Source: FEB-25 sp963726315
GTDB taxonomy: Bacteria; Chloroflexota; Anaerolineae; Anaerolineales; UBA4823
Length of the DNA: 64,000 nucleotides
Direction of reading: 5' to 3'
NCBI GenBank assembly: GCA_963726315.1
Contig: CAVSBZ010000005.1
Span: forward strand, 186,001-250,000
Part shown: positions 51,801 through 59,566 of the stretch, in pieces
Position numbering within the stretch: the stretch's first letter is position 1
How the letters are laid out: each line of letters begins with the position of its first letter
The notes under the pieces: generated by a model
Seen by the model: only the letters and a program-made list of their open reading frames with translations
The model's database searches: none
What the model was told of the DNA's origin: nothing
Translations under genes and position numbers: made by a program

Positions 51801-52193
51801 GGTGCATGTGGGGCAGGCCTCGATGCGCCGGTGGCGGTGGGAATTACACTGAGCTAGCAGCTGGTTGAACCGTTCCATATCCAACCAGGCATCACTCTGC
51901 CGGTTGAATTGGATGCTGTCTTTGCTGATGAGTAAATTGGGGGGTTGGGCTTCCTGGTCGCCGATGGCATGCCTTAACTTTGCCAGGGCGTTGCGCAAGC
52001 TGTCGTGAGCGGCTTTTTCAGACTGGTCTGGCCACAGCAATCCTGCCAGACTCTCTCGTCGATGGGGGTGCTTGCTATCTGCTGCCAGGTACGCCAGCAG
52101 CGCCCGCACCTTGTCGTAGCCAAAGCCGGTGACGGGTTGCCCATCCAGGGTGATGTGGAATGGACCTAATAAGTGGATCGATAAACCCGTCAT
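48807..52193 (-). CDS. Giant SARP/BTAD-AAA-TPR transcriptional regulator 2
   Basis: A 1128-residue paralogue with the same layout: winged helix (SIHLLGPFHITLDGQPVTG), BTAD, ATPase (GPGGVGKTR, LVLVLDNFEHL, LVTSRQRLGLQAEWVFEV) and TPR region. The ATPase is very close to that of copy 1, even at DNA level, while the TPR part has diverged more, so the two may sense different signals. The ATG at 52193 has AAGGA upstream; the frame is open 24 codons further. Its C-terminus is frameshifted relative to copy 1: the last residues read YRRKKN, while the other frame resembles copy 1's ending, and the bases after the stop still match copy 1's coding end. Confidence 0.88.
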   Translation of the reverse strand: MTGLSIHLLGPFHITLDGQPVTGFGYDKVRALLAYLAADSKHPHRRESLAGLLWPDQSEKAAHDSLRNALAKLRHAIGDQEAQPPNLLISKDSIQFNRQSDAWLDMERFNQLLAQCNSHRHRRIEACPTCTDRLIEAVNLYRGEFLEGFSLPDSDLFEDWLRIKREEYLQMAMESLQNLASTYEWRGEPEKALTYTQRQLKLDPCIEAAHVQAMRLYAALDKRSEACEQYKKCVDVLANVLGVEPTEQTTRLYEQIKYGVFQAAPSRQSLRINNLPTDLTSFVGRERELDEINVLIEDPTCRLLTLVGPGGVGKTRLAIAAASRQLEAFPYGACFVPLVGINSVELIIPAVLQTLGLKQAEQGDLKEQLTSYLKDKELVLVLDNFEHLIEGVAVVTEILQQAPGVMVLVTSRQRLGLQAEWVFEVNGLSYPSGNAVQDLADYESVQLFTQRLHQVKPRHSIIKDDLPGMSRICQLVEGLPLGIELAASAVRRRSIEQVATAIESGKEDLKVSYKDVPERHRSIRAVFEHSCGLLKQNEKNAFFGLAVFRSSFTAEAAEQVAEATMDLLDSLVEHSMVRFDPEKELYNLHELVRQYGVDKLRSMGMEIELRHRHSSYFLQALKRWGTELEGTGQKAALNEMEQELPDLRTAWEWACQHNNLKALEQGHPGLCRFYHWRSHPLEGEQDCQEALKIFERMIEQYKQGQLFKVQLLTWNSLFMLLSSHITLSEHKLNLERSLKILEDLKEASVDVQLELAFILRWISESTIDPDQAIKIGQRSLEITRQIGDKRYMAFSLKNLARTYFVDGKFYEAERYCLDSLSVWRSLGDPSQIAEILLYLSEISAHFGKMELALQSMRESAQLYFALGDQISRTSGLVGMALGFYHNGEWDKADKYYADSLSPSQVWNDRESRYNAYSNWSMVKLFSGRYEEARMRAESNYEFAIHINDPYSMMINLYTLGGVALAQDRPEEANPYLENSTNTCNQNLIHFILAQVVGTWSIALYRSGNIKFGYERMMESMQTGVRLHSYTNLSFAVPAAALYLAINGQVERAVELCGLIEEKSMLRNSPWFEDVAGKTIKELAADLSPEVVATARERGRQRDLFVTAAELLEEFKEHEERVFYRRKKN

Positions 52194-52364
52194 ATCCCAT
52201 CCTTGGAGCAGCAGTCGAGGGTTGGATCGTTTACTTATTAACCGATATCTTCTGTTTAGAAACAAAAGAATCTTATTTTATTTTAACCTATTAGTGCCAA
52301 ATTGTACAATACCAAAATAAATTTGTCAAAGTAGAGCATCGATTGATTGCCCATCACTTCTCTT

Positions 52365-52745
52365 CTACCCTACTCCCGGCATGTTTATGATCATCGGGCT
52401 CAAATATGGTATCAGCCAGATCACCCACACCACCAGGCTGAACTTGTGGAAGTTCATGATCATTTTTTCATCTTTTCTTACCAACACGAACGTTGCCCAT
52501 ATGGCATGGATCATCATTAAGACGATGGCAATTACCCCGGTTATCCCGTGTATGTCATTGGTTAAGCCGCCTGCCATTTCGATCATCAACCCCGTCCCCC
52601 AGGTATCGCATATCAGTCCAAGATAGAAGAAGACCAGGTGCCATGGTTTAAGTCTCCCCTGGATGCGCTCGCTCCACACGCCAATTGAATAAAATACCAA
52701 AGCCAGGCTGATGATAATTAGTGGTCCACTACTAATTCCTTCCAT
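52365..52745 (-). CDS. Small four-helix membrane protein, HsmA/TIGR03987-like
   Basis: A 126-residue protein with four predicted membrane segments (residues 8-25, 37-55, 66-90, 100-122) and conserved His and Trp residues within or near the membrane (LKPWHLVFFYLGLICDTWGT, DIHGITG, HAIWA). This matches a family of uncharacterised small membrane proteins known as HsmA or TIGR03987; I recognise the family but know no established function. The pattern of histidines would permit heme or metal binding, which is only a suggestion. It may be cotranscribed behind the acetyltransferase at 52775. Confidence 0.65.
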   Translation of the reverse strand: MEGISSGPLIIISLALVFYSIGVWSERIQGRLKPWHLVFFYLGLICDTWGTGLMIEMAGGLTNDIHGITGVIAIVLMMIHAIWATFVLVRKDEKMIMNFHKFSLVVWVIWLIPYLSPMIINMPGVG

Positions 52746-52774
52746 GATGTCTCCTCAGCATAAAACAAAGTTCT

Positions 52775-53284
52775 TTATACATTCTTGAACACTGCGTGAT
52801 AATGGATGATTCCTTCAGCACTATTTAAATATCCCGGGACTAATTCAAGCACCATGAATGCTTCCGGGGGCACATCATATTCGCACGTAATCCCATAGTT
52901 CACCGATGGGATGAACCCAAAGCGTGGGTAATAGCCCTTGTGTCCAAGCACGACCACGGCACCATAACCAAGCTCTCTACATCTCTCTAACCCCGCCTTG
53001 ATTAACGCCGACCCAACGCTTTTCTTTTGTTGCTCAGGCACTACCGCCAGCGGTCCCAGTCCCATGATCATGAGACCGTCTTGCCCTGGCATCGTCATGG
53101 GTGTGAACAGGATATGCCCCACAATTTTTCCGCTCTCCTCCGCCACGATTGAGATATAGGGACGGGCCTCCTTGCGCAGCACCTCCACCAGGTTGGCTTC
53201 AGCCGGTGTTTTGAAGGCTGCTGCATTGACTGCGTACACATCGATATGATCCTTCAGCTCTTCAGGTCGAATACGTACGTTCAT
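52775..53284 (-). CDS. GNAT-family N-acetyltransferase (YhbS-like)
   Basis: A 169-residue protein with IVGHILFTPMTM, LGPLAVVPEQQKKSVGSALIKAGL (acetyl-CoA loop Q-x-x-x-V-G) and VVVLGHKGYYPRFGF. This is the signature of the YhbS/COG3153 group, which ends with EAFMVLELVPGYL. The ATG at 53284 starts at the GNAT domain; the upstream open part overlaps the aldo/keto reductase gene and is not used. It lies 10 bases after that gene on the same strand, so both are likely in one transcript. Confidence 0.85.
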   Translation of the reverse strand: MNVRIRPEELKDHIDVYAVNAAAFKTPAEANLVEVLRKEARPYISIVAEESGKIVGHILFTPMTMPGQDGLMIMGLGPLAVVPEQQKKSVGSALIKAGLERCRELGYGAVVVLGHKGYYPRFGFIPSVNYGITCEYDVPPEAFMVLELVPGYLNSAEGIIHYHAVFKNV

Positions 53285-53294
53285 TAGGCTTGTC

Positions 53295-54263
53295 CTACCA
53301 CATCGGATGCACTTGTGCGCGAATGTGGCGGTCGTAGATCGAGCGGATTCTCTCCATTGTCTCATCTGAAAGCGCCAGCAGGTCAGCCGCACGGATGTTG
53401 TCCTCCAGCTGTGCTGGGCGCTTAGCTCCCGGGACGGTGCAGGTTACTTCATCAAACATCAAGATCCAGCGTAATGCCATCTGCGCCATGCTTATATCCT
53501 GCGGCACCAGCGCCCGCAGCTCTTCCACGGCTTTGAGCCCGGTCTCGAAGTCCACCCCTGAGAATGTCTCTCCCTTGTCAAACGCCTGCCCTTGCCGGTT
53601 GAAGCTGCGGTGGTCGTCGCGGGCAAAGGTGGTATTGCGGCTCATCTTCCCGGTGAGCATTCCTGACGCCAACGGCACGCGCCCGATAATTCCCACCCCA
53701 CGCCGTTTCGCTTCGCCGAAAAATACCTCTGCCGGTCGCTGGCGGAAGATGTTGAAGATGATCATCACCGATTGAACTCCCGGGAATTCGATTGCTTTTT
53801 CAGCCTCCACGATACGTTCCACGCTCACCCCGTAATACCGGATCTTACCCTGTTTCACCAGGTCGTCCAGAATACCGAACACCTCCGCATTGTAGGCTCC
53901 GATGGGTGGACAGTGCAGCTGCATCAGGTCGATCGTTTCCACCCCCAGGTTGCGCAGGCTGTTATCGACGAAGAATGTCAGGTTGTTGCGGTTATAGCCG
54001 CGCACATCGGGGTTGACCCCCATGCCCATTTTCGTGGCGATGTAAAACGGCTCCCTGCGCTGCCTTCTCAGCTGACCCAGCAAAGGCTCACTGCCATACG
54101 CGTCGGAAGTGTCGAAGAAGTTGACCCCCAGGTCTAATGCCCGGTTGAGAGTTGCCATTGATTCACGATTGTCCACCGCGCCCCATAAACTACCCATTGC
54201 CCAGGTTCCGAGGCTAATCGTGGATACCTTCCAGCCTGTACGTCCGAGTTCACGGTATTCCAT
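53295..54263 (-). CDS. Aldo/keto reductase
   Basis: A 322-residue TIM-barrel NADPH oxidoreductase. It begins MEYRELGRTGWKVSTISLGTW. The catalytic Asp and Tyr lie in FFDTSDAYGSEPLLG, the Lys in FYIATKMG and the His in DLMQLHCPP. The C-terminus has the cofactor-binding VPGAKRPAQLEDN. AAAGGAG precedes the ATG at 54263. Typical length. Substrate range of the family is broad (sugars, aldehydes), so no specific role is given. Confidence 0.92.
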   Translation of the reverse strand: MEYRELGRTGWKVSTISLGTWAMGSLWGAVDNRESMATLNRALDLGVNFFDTSDAYGSEPLLGQLRRQRREPFYIATKMGMGVNPDVRGYNRNNLTFFVDNSLRNLGVETIDLMQLHCPPIGAYNAEVFGILDDLVKQGKIRYYGVSVERIVEAEKAIEFPGVQSVMIIFNIFRQRPAEVFFGEAKRRGVGIIGRVPLASGMLTGKMSRNTTFARDDHRSFNRQGQAFDKGETFSGVDFETGLKAVEELRALVPQDISMAQMALRWILMFDEVTCTVPGAKRPAQLEDNIRAADLLALSDETMERIRSIYDRHIRAQVHPMW

Positions 54264-54458
54264 TTTTATCTCCTTTAGCTCTTTAGAGCTCTTTTTCCCC
54301 CATGAATACCACCATGGGTATATTTTCCCCCTGCTGTTATGGCGTCGATTATACACCTGGCAAAGGTGGAAGTAACATTACATCAATATTAACCGGTATG
54401 AATATTTATATCCACGGTCTGGGATTTGAAGCGATCGATCAGGGTTGCACAACAAGAG

Positions 54459-55094
54459 CTAGTTTTCATTTCGAAAATACACTGCCAGCATCACTGCCAA
54501 CGCGGTCAGGATAGGTCCCCAGGCAAGAAACGCCGCTGCGGTAATGGGCAGCTGCGTGGCGTAACCGACAACAGCCATGAACGAAAATAGGGCATAAGCT
54601 ATAAAAAGCCAGCGAATAGAGAGGTTGAGGCGCGAGCCAGAAAAGAGCGGCGCAACGAATAGTGCCGCCAGCGATGAGAAAAATCCCCATCCCAGCATTT
54701 CAAGTGCAAACATCACCGATCCGGTTGCATACGGGAGAAAACGTGCCAAATCCTGGCTGGCAACGCCGAGTGCACTTTGTTGGATCACCGTAAGTTGAAC
54801 GAATCGATTGATACTGACTGTGGCTGCGTATAACGTGATGAAAGTGACCCCCAGCGAACCTAGAATTTTGTTTTCTCCATCATTCACATGCCGGATGGCA
54901 GAAAATAGAACGATCAGTCCGGGTACGGTAAGGAAAGTGATAATACCTCCGGCTAACTGCACGAATTGACTGGGTGGGAAGCTAAATCCTGCCGTCGAGA
55001 AATAGATGGTCAGGAGTAAGAGGTAGATCACTCCCAATACGCCGATATAAATGGACGACCAGAATCCCAATTGCCTTGCGATATTCTTTTCCAT
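54459..55094 (-). CDS. Integral membrane protein, DUF4386-like
   Basis: A 211-residue hydrophobic protein with about six membrane segments, starting around residues 12, 45, 78, 122, 160 and 185. Its order of segments, with an N-terminal R-x-x-G-F-W-S motif and a central long loop, resembles DUF4386-type membrane proteins. No catalytic residue pattern is visible and no function is claimed. It stands alone between the reductase and the methyltransferase-like gene. Confidence 0.6.
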   Translation of the reverse strand: MEKNIARQLGFWSSIYIGVLGVIYLLLLTIYFSTAGFSFPPSQFVQLAGGIITFLTVPGLIVLFSAIRHVNDGENKILGSLGVTFITLYAATVSINRFVQLTVIQQSALGVASQDLARFLPYATGSVMFALEMLGWGFFSSLAALFVAPLFSGSRLNLSIRWLFIAYALFSFMAVVGYATQLPITAAAFLAWGPILTALAVMLAVYFRNEN

Positions 55095-55259
55095 ATCTCA
55101 TTGAACTCCAGGTGATTTATTTTTATTCTTTGCCGGTGCGCTGAGCGCAATTGGGCTGGTTGATGTGGAACGAGAAGGTCGGATAACGATTATACACCCC
55201 TGCTTCGCCCTTACGATTAAATAGCTTGACAGATGAGGTTACGATCATTGACGAACCCA

Positions 55260-55922
55260 TTATTTCACCCATTGCATTGCATCCGAATGGATGATAACCC
55301 CATCTTCTTTCAGTAATCTTTGCTCCTGGCGGACAATTTCTTGAGCAATTTTCAAGCGGTCTGCTTGAAGTGGAAATTCTGTGGTGAACTCAGGCGAACC
55401 GAACAACCGGCTGTCTTGAATGCCGTCGAACGAATGGTCGGGCAGGAAGTCCAATGCACCCGCTTTACCCAGGTCCACCTGGTGGTGGATGAAGGCTTCG
55501 CCTTTCAGGTCACCAAAATCGATACCCACCGGTGTCGCACCCAGCTCGAACAGGATGCGGCACATCCACGGCTCGAACAAAGCGGTAAAACCCTGGTTGG
55601 ACCGGACGGACTTGCCACCAAACAGGCTGTTGAGGAAAAACGTGGCAGGCAGCTTGCTGGAATTCGATCCGCAGGCAATGTCCAGGATGTCCTTATTTTG
55701 GACATCGGATAAATTCGGGTAAGCGTTCGCCAGCCTGGCGCACATTTGCTCGATGATCCCTTCGACCTCCGGCTCGCTCGCCATTTTCGAAAACAAGGCA
55801 TATCGGGTTTCAAGTGCCTGTATGGTTTTTGCGATCGCCATTCGGTCCTGCTCGTCCTTCCAGAAGCGTCTCAATTTATCGACGAGCCGGTCGTATTCAT
55901 CCCTTTTATAAATATCTAGCAT
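55260..55922 (-). CDS. SAM-dependent methyltransferase-like protein
   Basis: A 220-residue protein with a helical N-terminal 80 residues followed by KDILDIACGSNSS, which fits motif I of class I SAM methyltransferases (hh-D-h-A-C-G). TPVGIDFGDL has the acidic residue of motif II and HSFDGIQDSRLFGS fits motif IV. The final QEQRLLKEDGVIIHSDA resembles the post-motif strand. A methyltransferase role is likely, though substrate contacts are not recognisable. No operon partner is visible. Confidence 0.6.
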   Translation of the reverse strand: MLDIYKRDEYDRLVDKLRRFWKDEQDRMAIAKTIQALETRYALFSKMASEPEVEGIIEQMCARLANAYPNLSDVQNKDILDIACGSNSSKLPATFFLNSLFGGKSVRSNQGFTALFEPWMCRILFELGATPVGIDFGDLKGEAFIHHQVDLGKAGALDFLPDHSFDGIQDSRLFGSPEFTTEFPLQADRLKIAQEIVRQEQRLLKEDGVIIHSDAMQWVK

Positions 55923-56411
55923 ATTAAAATGTCCTCGTTGATAGACCCTGAATGGTTACTGCGACAACCATGCAACTGGCGGAAAGTCTGTATTTTCTTG
56001 GAATTCATTCCTCTCCTTGAAAGCGAAGTCATGCCATTTAAAATCGATAATAAACCTAGATACAGGCTTCTGCGATGACATTCAGCCTGCATAGATTATA
56101 AATACTTTTTCTCCCGGTCTATCTACCATTTCATTCCCTTATTATGGCATATCGCTTGCAATAGAAATCATGTATCTCGATTTATTAAAGTGTTGTGCAG
56201 AATCGCAACACCCGAGAAAGGAGGGCGTATTGGGGAAGATATAACTGAATATAAAATCTACCCTAAAGGGACGCCTTGAGCAGGAATTCCGATTTGGCCG
56301 CTTCCCTATGATGGATATTCCAATACAGCCTGGAAGAAATTGGAATGAATATGCAGATAATCCTGCAAGTCCGATTGTGTTCCGAAAATGTTAAATAAAA
56401 CGGGGAGTGAA
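55923..56411. other. Intergenic region with a possible degraded small coding segment
   Basis: Nearly 490 bases without a supported gene. A good Shine-Dalgarno-like GAAAGGAGG at about 56216-56224 is followed by a stretch (about 56230-56351) that reads like protein in one frame: ITEYKIYPKGTP, a TGA, then AGIPIWPLPYDGYSNTAWKK and a stop. It may be a decayed or very small gene. The rest holds nothing recognisable. Confidence 0.3.
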
Positions 56412-57086
56412 ATGATCAGAAAGATACTAATTATTTTCACCATTTTTGTGTTATTGGTCGTGAGCACGACCCCGGCATTGGCAAAAAAGCCGACTGAACC
56501 AAATGGGAATGGAAATCCTACCCATGAAAACCAGGGCAACGATAACCCTGGAACTAACCAGGGTAAAGATCGTGAGCCAGCTGACCCTGTTATCGTCAAT
56601 GAGAATGTACCAACCACCAGTAATGGGAATGAAGTCAAAACCGCAGACGCGGGTGTGCAGGGTTTTGACGAAACGGGTTATAACTTCACAGCCCGGATAT
56701 TTAATGGGACTGCATGGGATTGGTGCATGGAAAAGGTCGGCGATGAAGCATGGTGCGAGGAATACCTCGGTGATACCGCCAATGATCATCTCATTATGAA
56801 ATGGAACGCAGAATGGGATCGCGGTAATGATGAGGGCTGGAGTAATCCGCCCTATGCTGCCTGGGAGAATAATCAATGGAATGGGAAGGTCCCGGGAGGG
56901 TCAGGCGATGTGTGGCACTATAAAATCGTCTGGGTAGGAGCTTGTGGAGCAGATATGACCCCATTGCCGAACGGTGGCTATTGCATCTGGGGGCAGTTTG
57001 AAGTGATAATGGATCAAGGCACCTCGGATGGCGTGCACCAATGGTACGCTCACGCACTTCCGAATGGATACGGGTCTTATCCATAA
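56412..57086 (+). CDS. Secreted protein of unknown function
   Basis: A 224-residue protein with a classical signal peptide (IRKILIIFTIFVLLVVSTTPALA, cleavage after ALA). Then comes a disordered Asn/Gly/Pro-rich stretch (about residues 24-60) and a folded region rich in Trp, Tyr and Gly (FTARIFNGTAWDWCMEK to the end) with four Cys that could pair outside the cell. Start chosen at the ATG preceded by GGGGAGTGA. I do not recognise the family. An extracellular or cell-surface binding role would fit the composition, but this is not shown. Confidence 0.75.
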   Translation: MIRKILIIFTIFVLLVVSTTPALAKKPTEPNGNGNPTHENQGNDNPGTNQGKDREPADPVIVNENVPTTSNGNEVKTADAGVQGFDETGYNFTARIFNGTAWDWCMEKVGDEAWCEEYLGDTANDHLIMKWNAEWDRGNDEGWSNPPYAAWENNQWNGKVPGGSGDVWHYKIVWVGACGADMTPLPNGGYCIWGQFEVIMDQGTSDGVHQWYAHALPNGYGSYP

Positions 57087-57121
57087 CTAACCCATCATCT
57101 CAAGATAATTTTGATTAAGTA

Positions 57122-57148
57122 GAAGGCCTGGATCATCACCAGGCCTTC
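57122..57148. terminator. Bidirectional terminator between convergent genes
   Basis: A 10-bp perfect stem, GAAGGCCTGG (57122-57131) and CCAGGCCTTC (57139-57148), lies between the ends of the secreted protein and the EamA transporter genes. T/A-rich sequence lies on both sides, though without long T-runs. Confidence 0.65.
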
Positions 57149-57171
57149 ACTTATTTATCGGATAGGCAGGT

Positions 57172-58080
57172 TCAGCTGGCCGGGGCAGCTATTTCAGCCA
57201 CATCTCCACTTCCCCGGCTCCGGTGCACCAGGTAGATGCCCATCAGCACCACGATCCCTCCCACCCACTGCTCGGTGCGTAATGCCTCCCCCAGCAACGG
57301 GATCGCCAGCAGTGCCGTCACCACCGGCTGACCGATCAACGTAGGCGAGACCACCGAGGCTGGCAGGTGACCCAGCGCATACACGATGGCGAGGTACCCT
57401 CCCACCTGTGAGACCGTCGCCGCTCCCAGGAACGCCAGGTAGGATTGGGTCGGGTAGCCAGTGAGTGGCATCCGTAATCCCAGGGTGATTGCCAGTAATA
57501 CCAGGGCTGCGATGACGTCTACCAGCCACACATACGAGAGCGTATCCATCTTCTGGCGGCCTCGCTCGGTGATGATGAAGTAACCGGCGTAGAACACCCC
57601 TGCTGCCATCGCCAGCAGGTCACCCAGACCAATCGTTGGGTGCCGCAGGAAGTCACTGCCCAATACGATCACTGCACCTCCCAGGGCAAATGCCAGTCCC
57701 ACCCAGAATGATCCCTTCAGCTTTTGACGCAGGATCAGCCATGCAAATAACGCCACCCACAGTGGAGCTGTATTGCCCAGCAGGGTGGCATTCGCCGCTG
57801 AGGTATAACGCAGGGAAGAATTCCAGGTGCCATGGTCAAGCGCGGTGAAGATGCCCCCCAGGATGGGGAATAACAGGATTGCCTTGGGGAACTTCACCCC
57901 GACCTTACGCTGGCGGTACAGGAACACTGGCAGCAAAATGATCGCCGCCAGCCCGATGCGGTAAAACCCGATCACCGGTCCGGGAGCATTCGCCCACTTG
58001 CCAAACATGGCTGAAAAGCTCAGGCAGATGATCCCGATGAGCAGGGCAGTATAAGGAAGGATGGGGCGCTTGGATGGCAT
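57172..58080 (-). CDS. EamA-family (drug/metabolite) transporter
   Basis: A 302-residue membrane protein with ten predicted membrane segments arranged as two EamA repeats. The first includes FSAMFGKWANAPGPVIGFYRIGLAAIIL and the LLGNTAPLWVALFAWLILRQKL segment. The second has TVSQVGGYLAIVYALGHLPASVVSPTLIGQPVVTAL and the closing GEALRTEQWVGGIVVLMGIYLV, the standard end of the family. It likely exports a small metabolite or amino acid. It is a single gene. Confidence 0.9.
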   Translation of the reverse strand: MPSKRPILPYTALLIGIICLSFSAMFGKWANAPGPVIGFYRIGLAAIILLPVFLYRQRKVGVKFPKAILLFPILGGIFTALDHGTWNSSLRYTSAANATLLGNTAPLWVALFAWLILRQKLKGSFWVGLAFALGGAVIVLGSDFLRHPTIGLGDLLAMAAGVFYAGYFIITERGRQKMDTLSYVWLVDVIAALVLLAITLGLRMPLTGYPTQSYLAFLGAATVSQVGGYLAIVYALGHLPASVVSPTLIGQPVVTALLAIPLLGEALRTEQWVGGIVVLMGIYLVHRSRGSGDVAEIAAPAS

Positions 58081-58269
58081 GCCGGAAAATTTGATATTTC
58101 AGCCAGGATGATTTATCGTTGGTGGCATGCCATTCTATCATAGCCGCCTGTTCTCAGGCACGATAGGAACTTACGATTCTTATCCAACCTTCAGGATTTT
58201 AGCGCTTAATTGCCGTTATACTACCTGCGCGATTTACACTTTTTCATCCTTGAAAGGTTTTTTTTAACC

Positions 58270-59430
58270 ATGCCCAAAATAACTCGGAACACACGCTTCA
58301 TCCTGACTGGCATCGTATTCTTATCTATGGTTAGCCTTGCCTGTGGGATAACCATCCCGCGGTTCTCGTCCATCCAACCGACTCCCGTGGTGGAAGCGGT
58401 GCAGGTCAACCCGAATACGAATACTTCATTGGTTGCCGGTACCTCCAACGATGACCAGGTGGTGATCAACCTTTATTCCCGTTTAAATCCATCAGTTGTC
58501 AATATCACCATTTACCAGGCACTTAACGGTGAGCTTCTACCTGCGGGGCAGGCTTCGGGATTTATCTACGATAGCCAGGGTGATATCATCACCAACCAGC
58601 ACGTCGTAGAAGGCGCCGAAACCATTGAGATCACCTTTGCTGATGGTTTGATTCGTGAAGCCACCCTGGTTGCCCAGGATTTATATAGTGACCTGGCGGT
58701 CGTCAAGGTAGAGCTTCCCGCAGGGGTAAACCCCATCCCCATGGGAACAATGGACCAGTTGGCTGTGGGAGAGTCAGTTATCGCCATTGGTAATGCCTTT
58801 GGGTTGGAAGGTACCCTGACGCGTGGGGTAATCAGCGCCCTGGGTCGCACCATTCCCACCAATACCATTTATTCCATCCCCGAAGCCATCCAAACGGATG
58901 CGGCTATTAATCCTGGTAATTCAGGTGGACCGTTGTTGAACCTTAATGGCGAGGTCATTGGGGTGAACGCTCAGATCGAGACTTCCGGTACAAGTAACAG
59001 CAACCTTGGCGTAGGTTTTGCCATCCCGGTCAGCATCGTCCAACGCGTGGTCCCCGCTTTGATCGAAGCTGGTCATTATGACTGGTCCTGGCTGGGGGTT
59101 TCCGGTTACACCGTTGACCCGTCCCTGGTTAAAGCGATGAATTTGCCGTTGGAACAGGGTGCCTATGTTTCATCTGTCACCACTGGCGGTCCAGCCGAGA
59201 GCGCCGGGGTGATTGGGACGACGGATACCATCACCCAGGATAGCCGCACGGTTGAGATAGGCGGTGATGTGATCACTGCTATCGATGGACAGCCGATAAA
59301 AACCTTCGATGATTTGCTAGTCTACCTATCGCTGCAAACCTCCCCCGGGCAGGTAATTACCCTATCAATCCTGCGCAACGGGCAGAACCAGGATATAAGT
59401 GTCACCCTGGGCACCCGCCCACCGCAGTAA
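58270..59430 (+). CDS. HtrA/DegP-type serine protease with PDZ domain
   Basis: A 386-residue envelope protease. A hydrophobic N-terminus ends in SLAC (possible lipidation at Cys25, though the lipobox is not standard). The trypsin-like domain carries the triad His (NQHVVEGAE), Asp (SDLAVVKV) and Ser (NPGNSGGPLL). The oxyanion and specificity loop GVGFAIPVSIVQ follows. A C-terminal PDZ domain (about residues 280-385) has LGVSGYTVDP, GGPAESAGV and VITAIDGQPI. It would degrade or chaperone misfolded envelope proteins. The ATG at 58270 is chosen because the signal segment starts there. A strong terminator follows. Confidence 0.92.
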   Translation: MPKITRNTRFILTGIVFLSMVSLACGITIPRFSSIQPTPVVEAVQVNPNTNTSLVAGTSNDDQVVINLYSRLNPSVVNITIYQALNGELLPAGQASGFIYDSQGDIITNQHVVEGAETIEITFADGLIREATLVAQDLYSDLAVVKVELPAGVNPIPMGTMDQLAVGESVIAIGNAFGLEGTLTRGVISALGRTIPTNTIYSIPEAIQTDAAINPGNSGGPLLNLNGEVIGVNAQIETSGTSNSNLGVGFAIPVSIVQRVVPALIEAGHYDWSWLGVSGYTVDPSLVKAMNLPLEQGAYVSSVTTGGPAESAGVIGTTDTITQDSRTVEIGGDVITAIDGQPIKTFDDLLVYLSLQTSPGQVITLSILRNGQNQDISVTLGTRPPQ

Positions 59431-59458
59431 TATAAACATATCATTTACCGCTGTTAGT

Positions 59459-59493
59459 ATCAGGCAATGGAAAATTCCAGTGCCTGATTTATT
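59459..59493 (+). terminator. Rho-independent terminator of the HtrA gene
   Basis: The stem ATCAGGCA (59459-59466) and TGCCTGAT (59481-59488) encloses an inner TGGAA/TTCCA pairing, and TTATTTA follows. It lies 28 bases after the protease stop. Confidence 0.8.
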
Positions 59494-59566
59494 TATCCTG
59501 GTGAAATCCAAGGTAGCAGAAATCCGCCCAACCAAGCCACCATGTAGTATCCAGCGATCCACCGGA

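Noticed and set aside
53285..53392. N-terminal extension of the acetyltransferase at 52775
   Set aside because: The extension overlaps the end of the aldo/keto reductase gene in another frame and has no GNAT similarity; the domain starts at the ATG at 53284.
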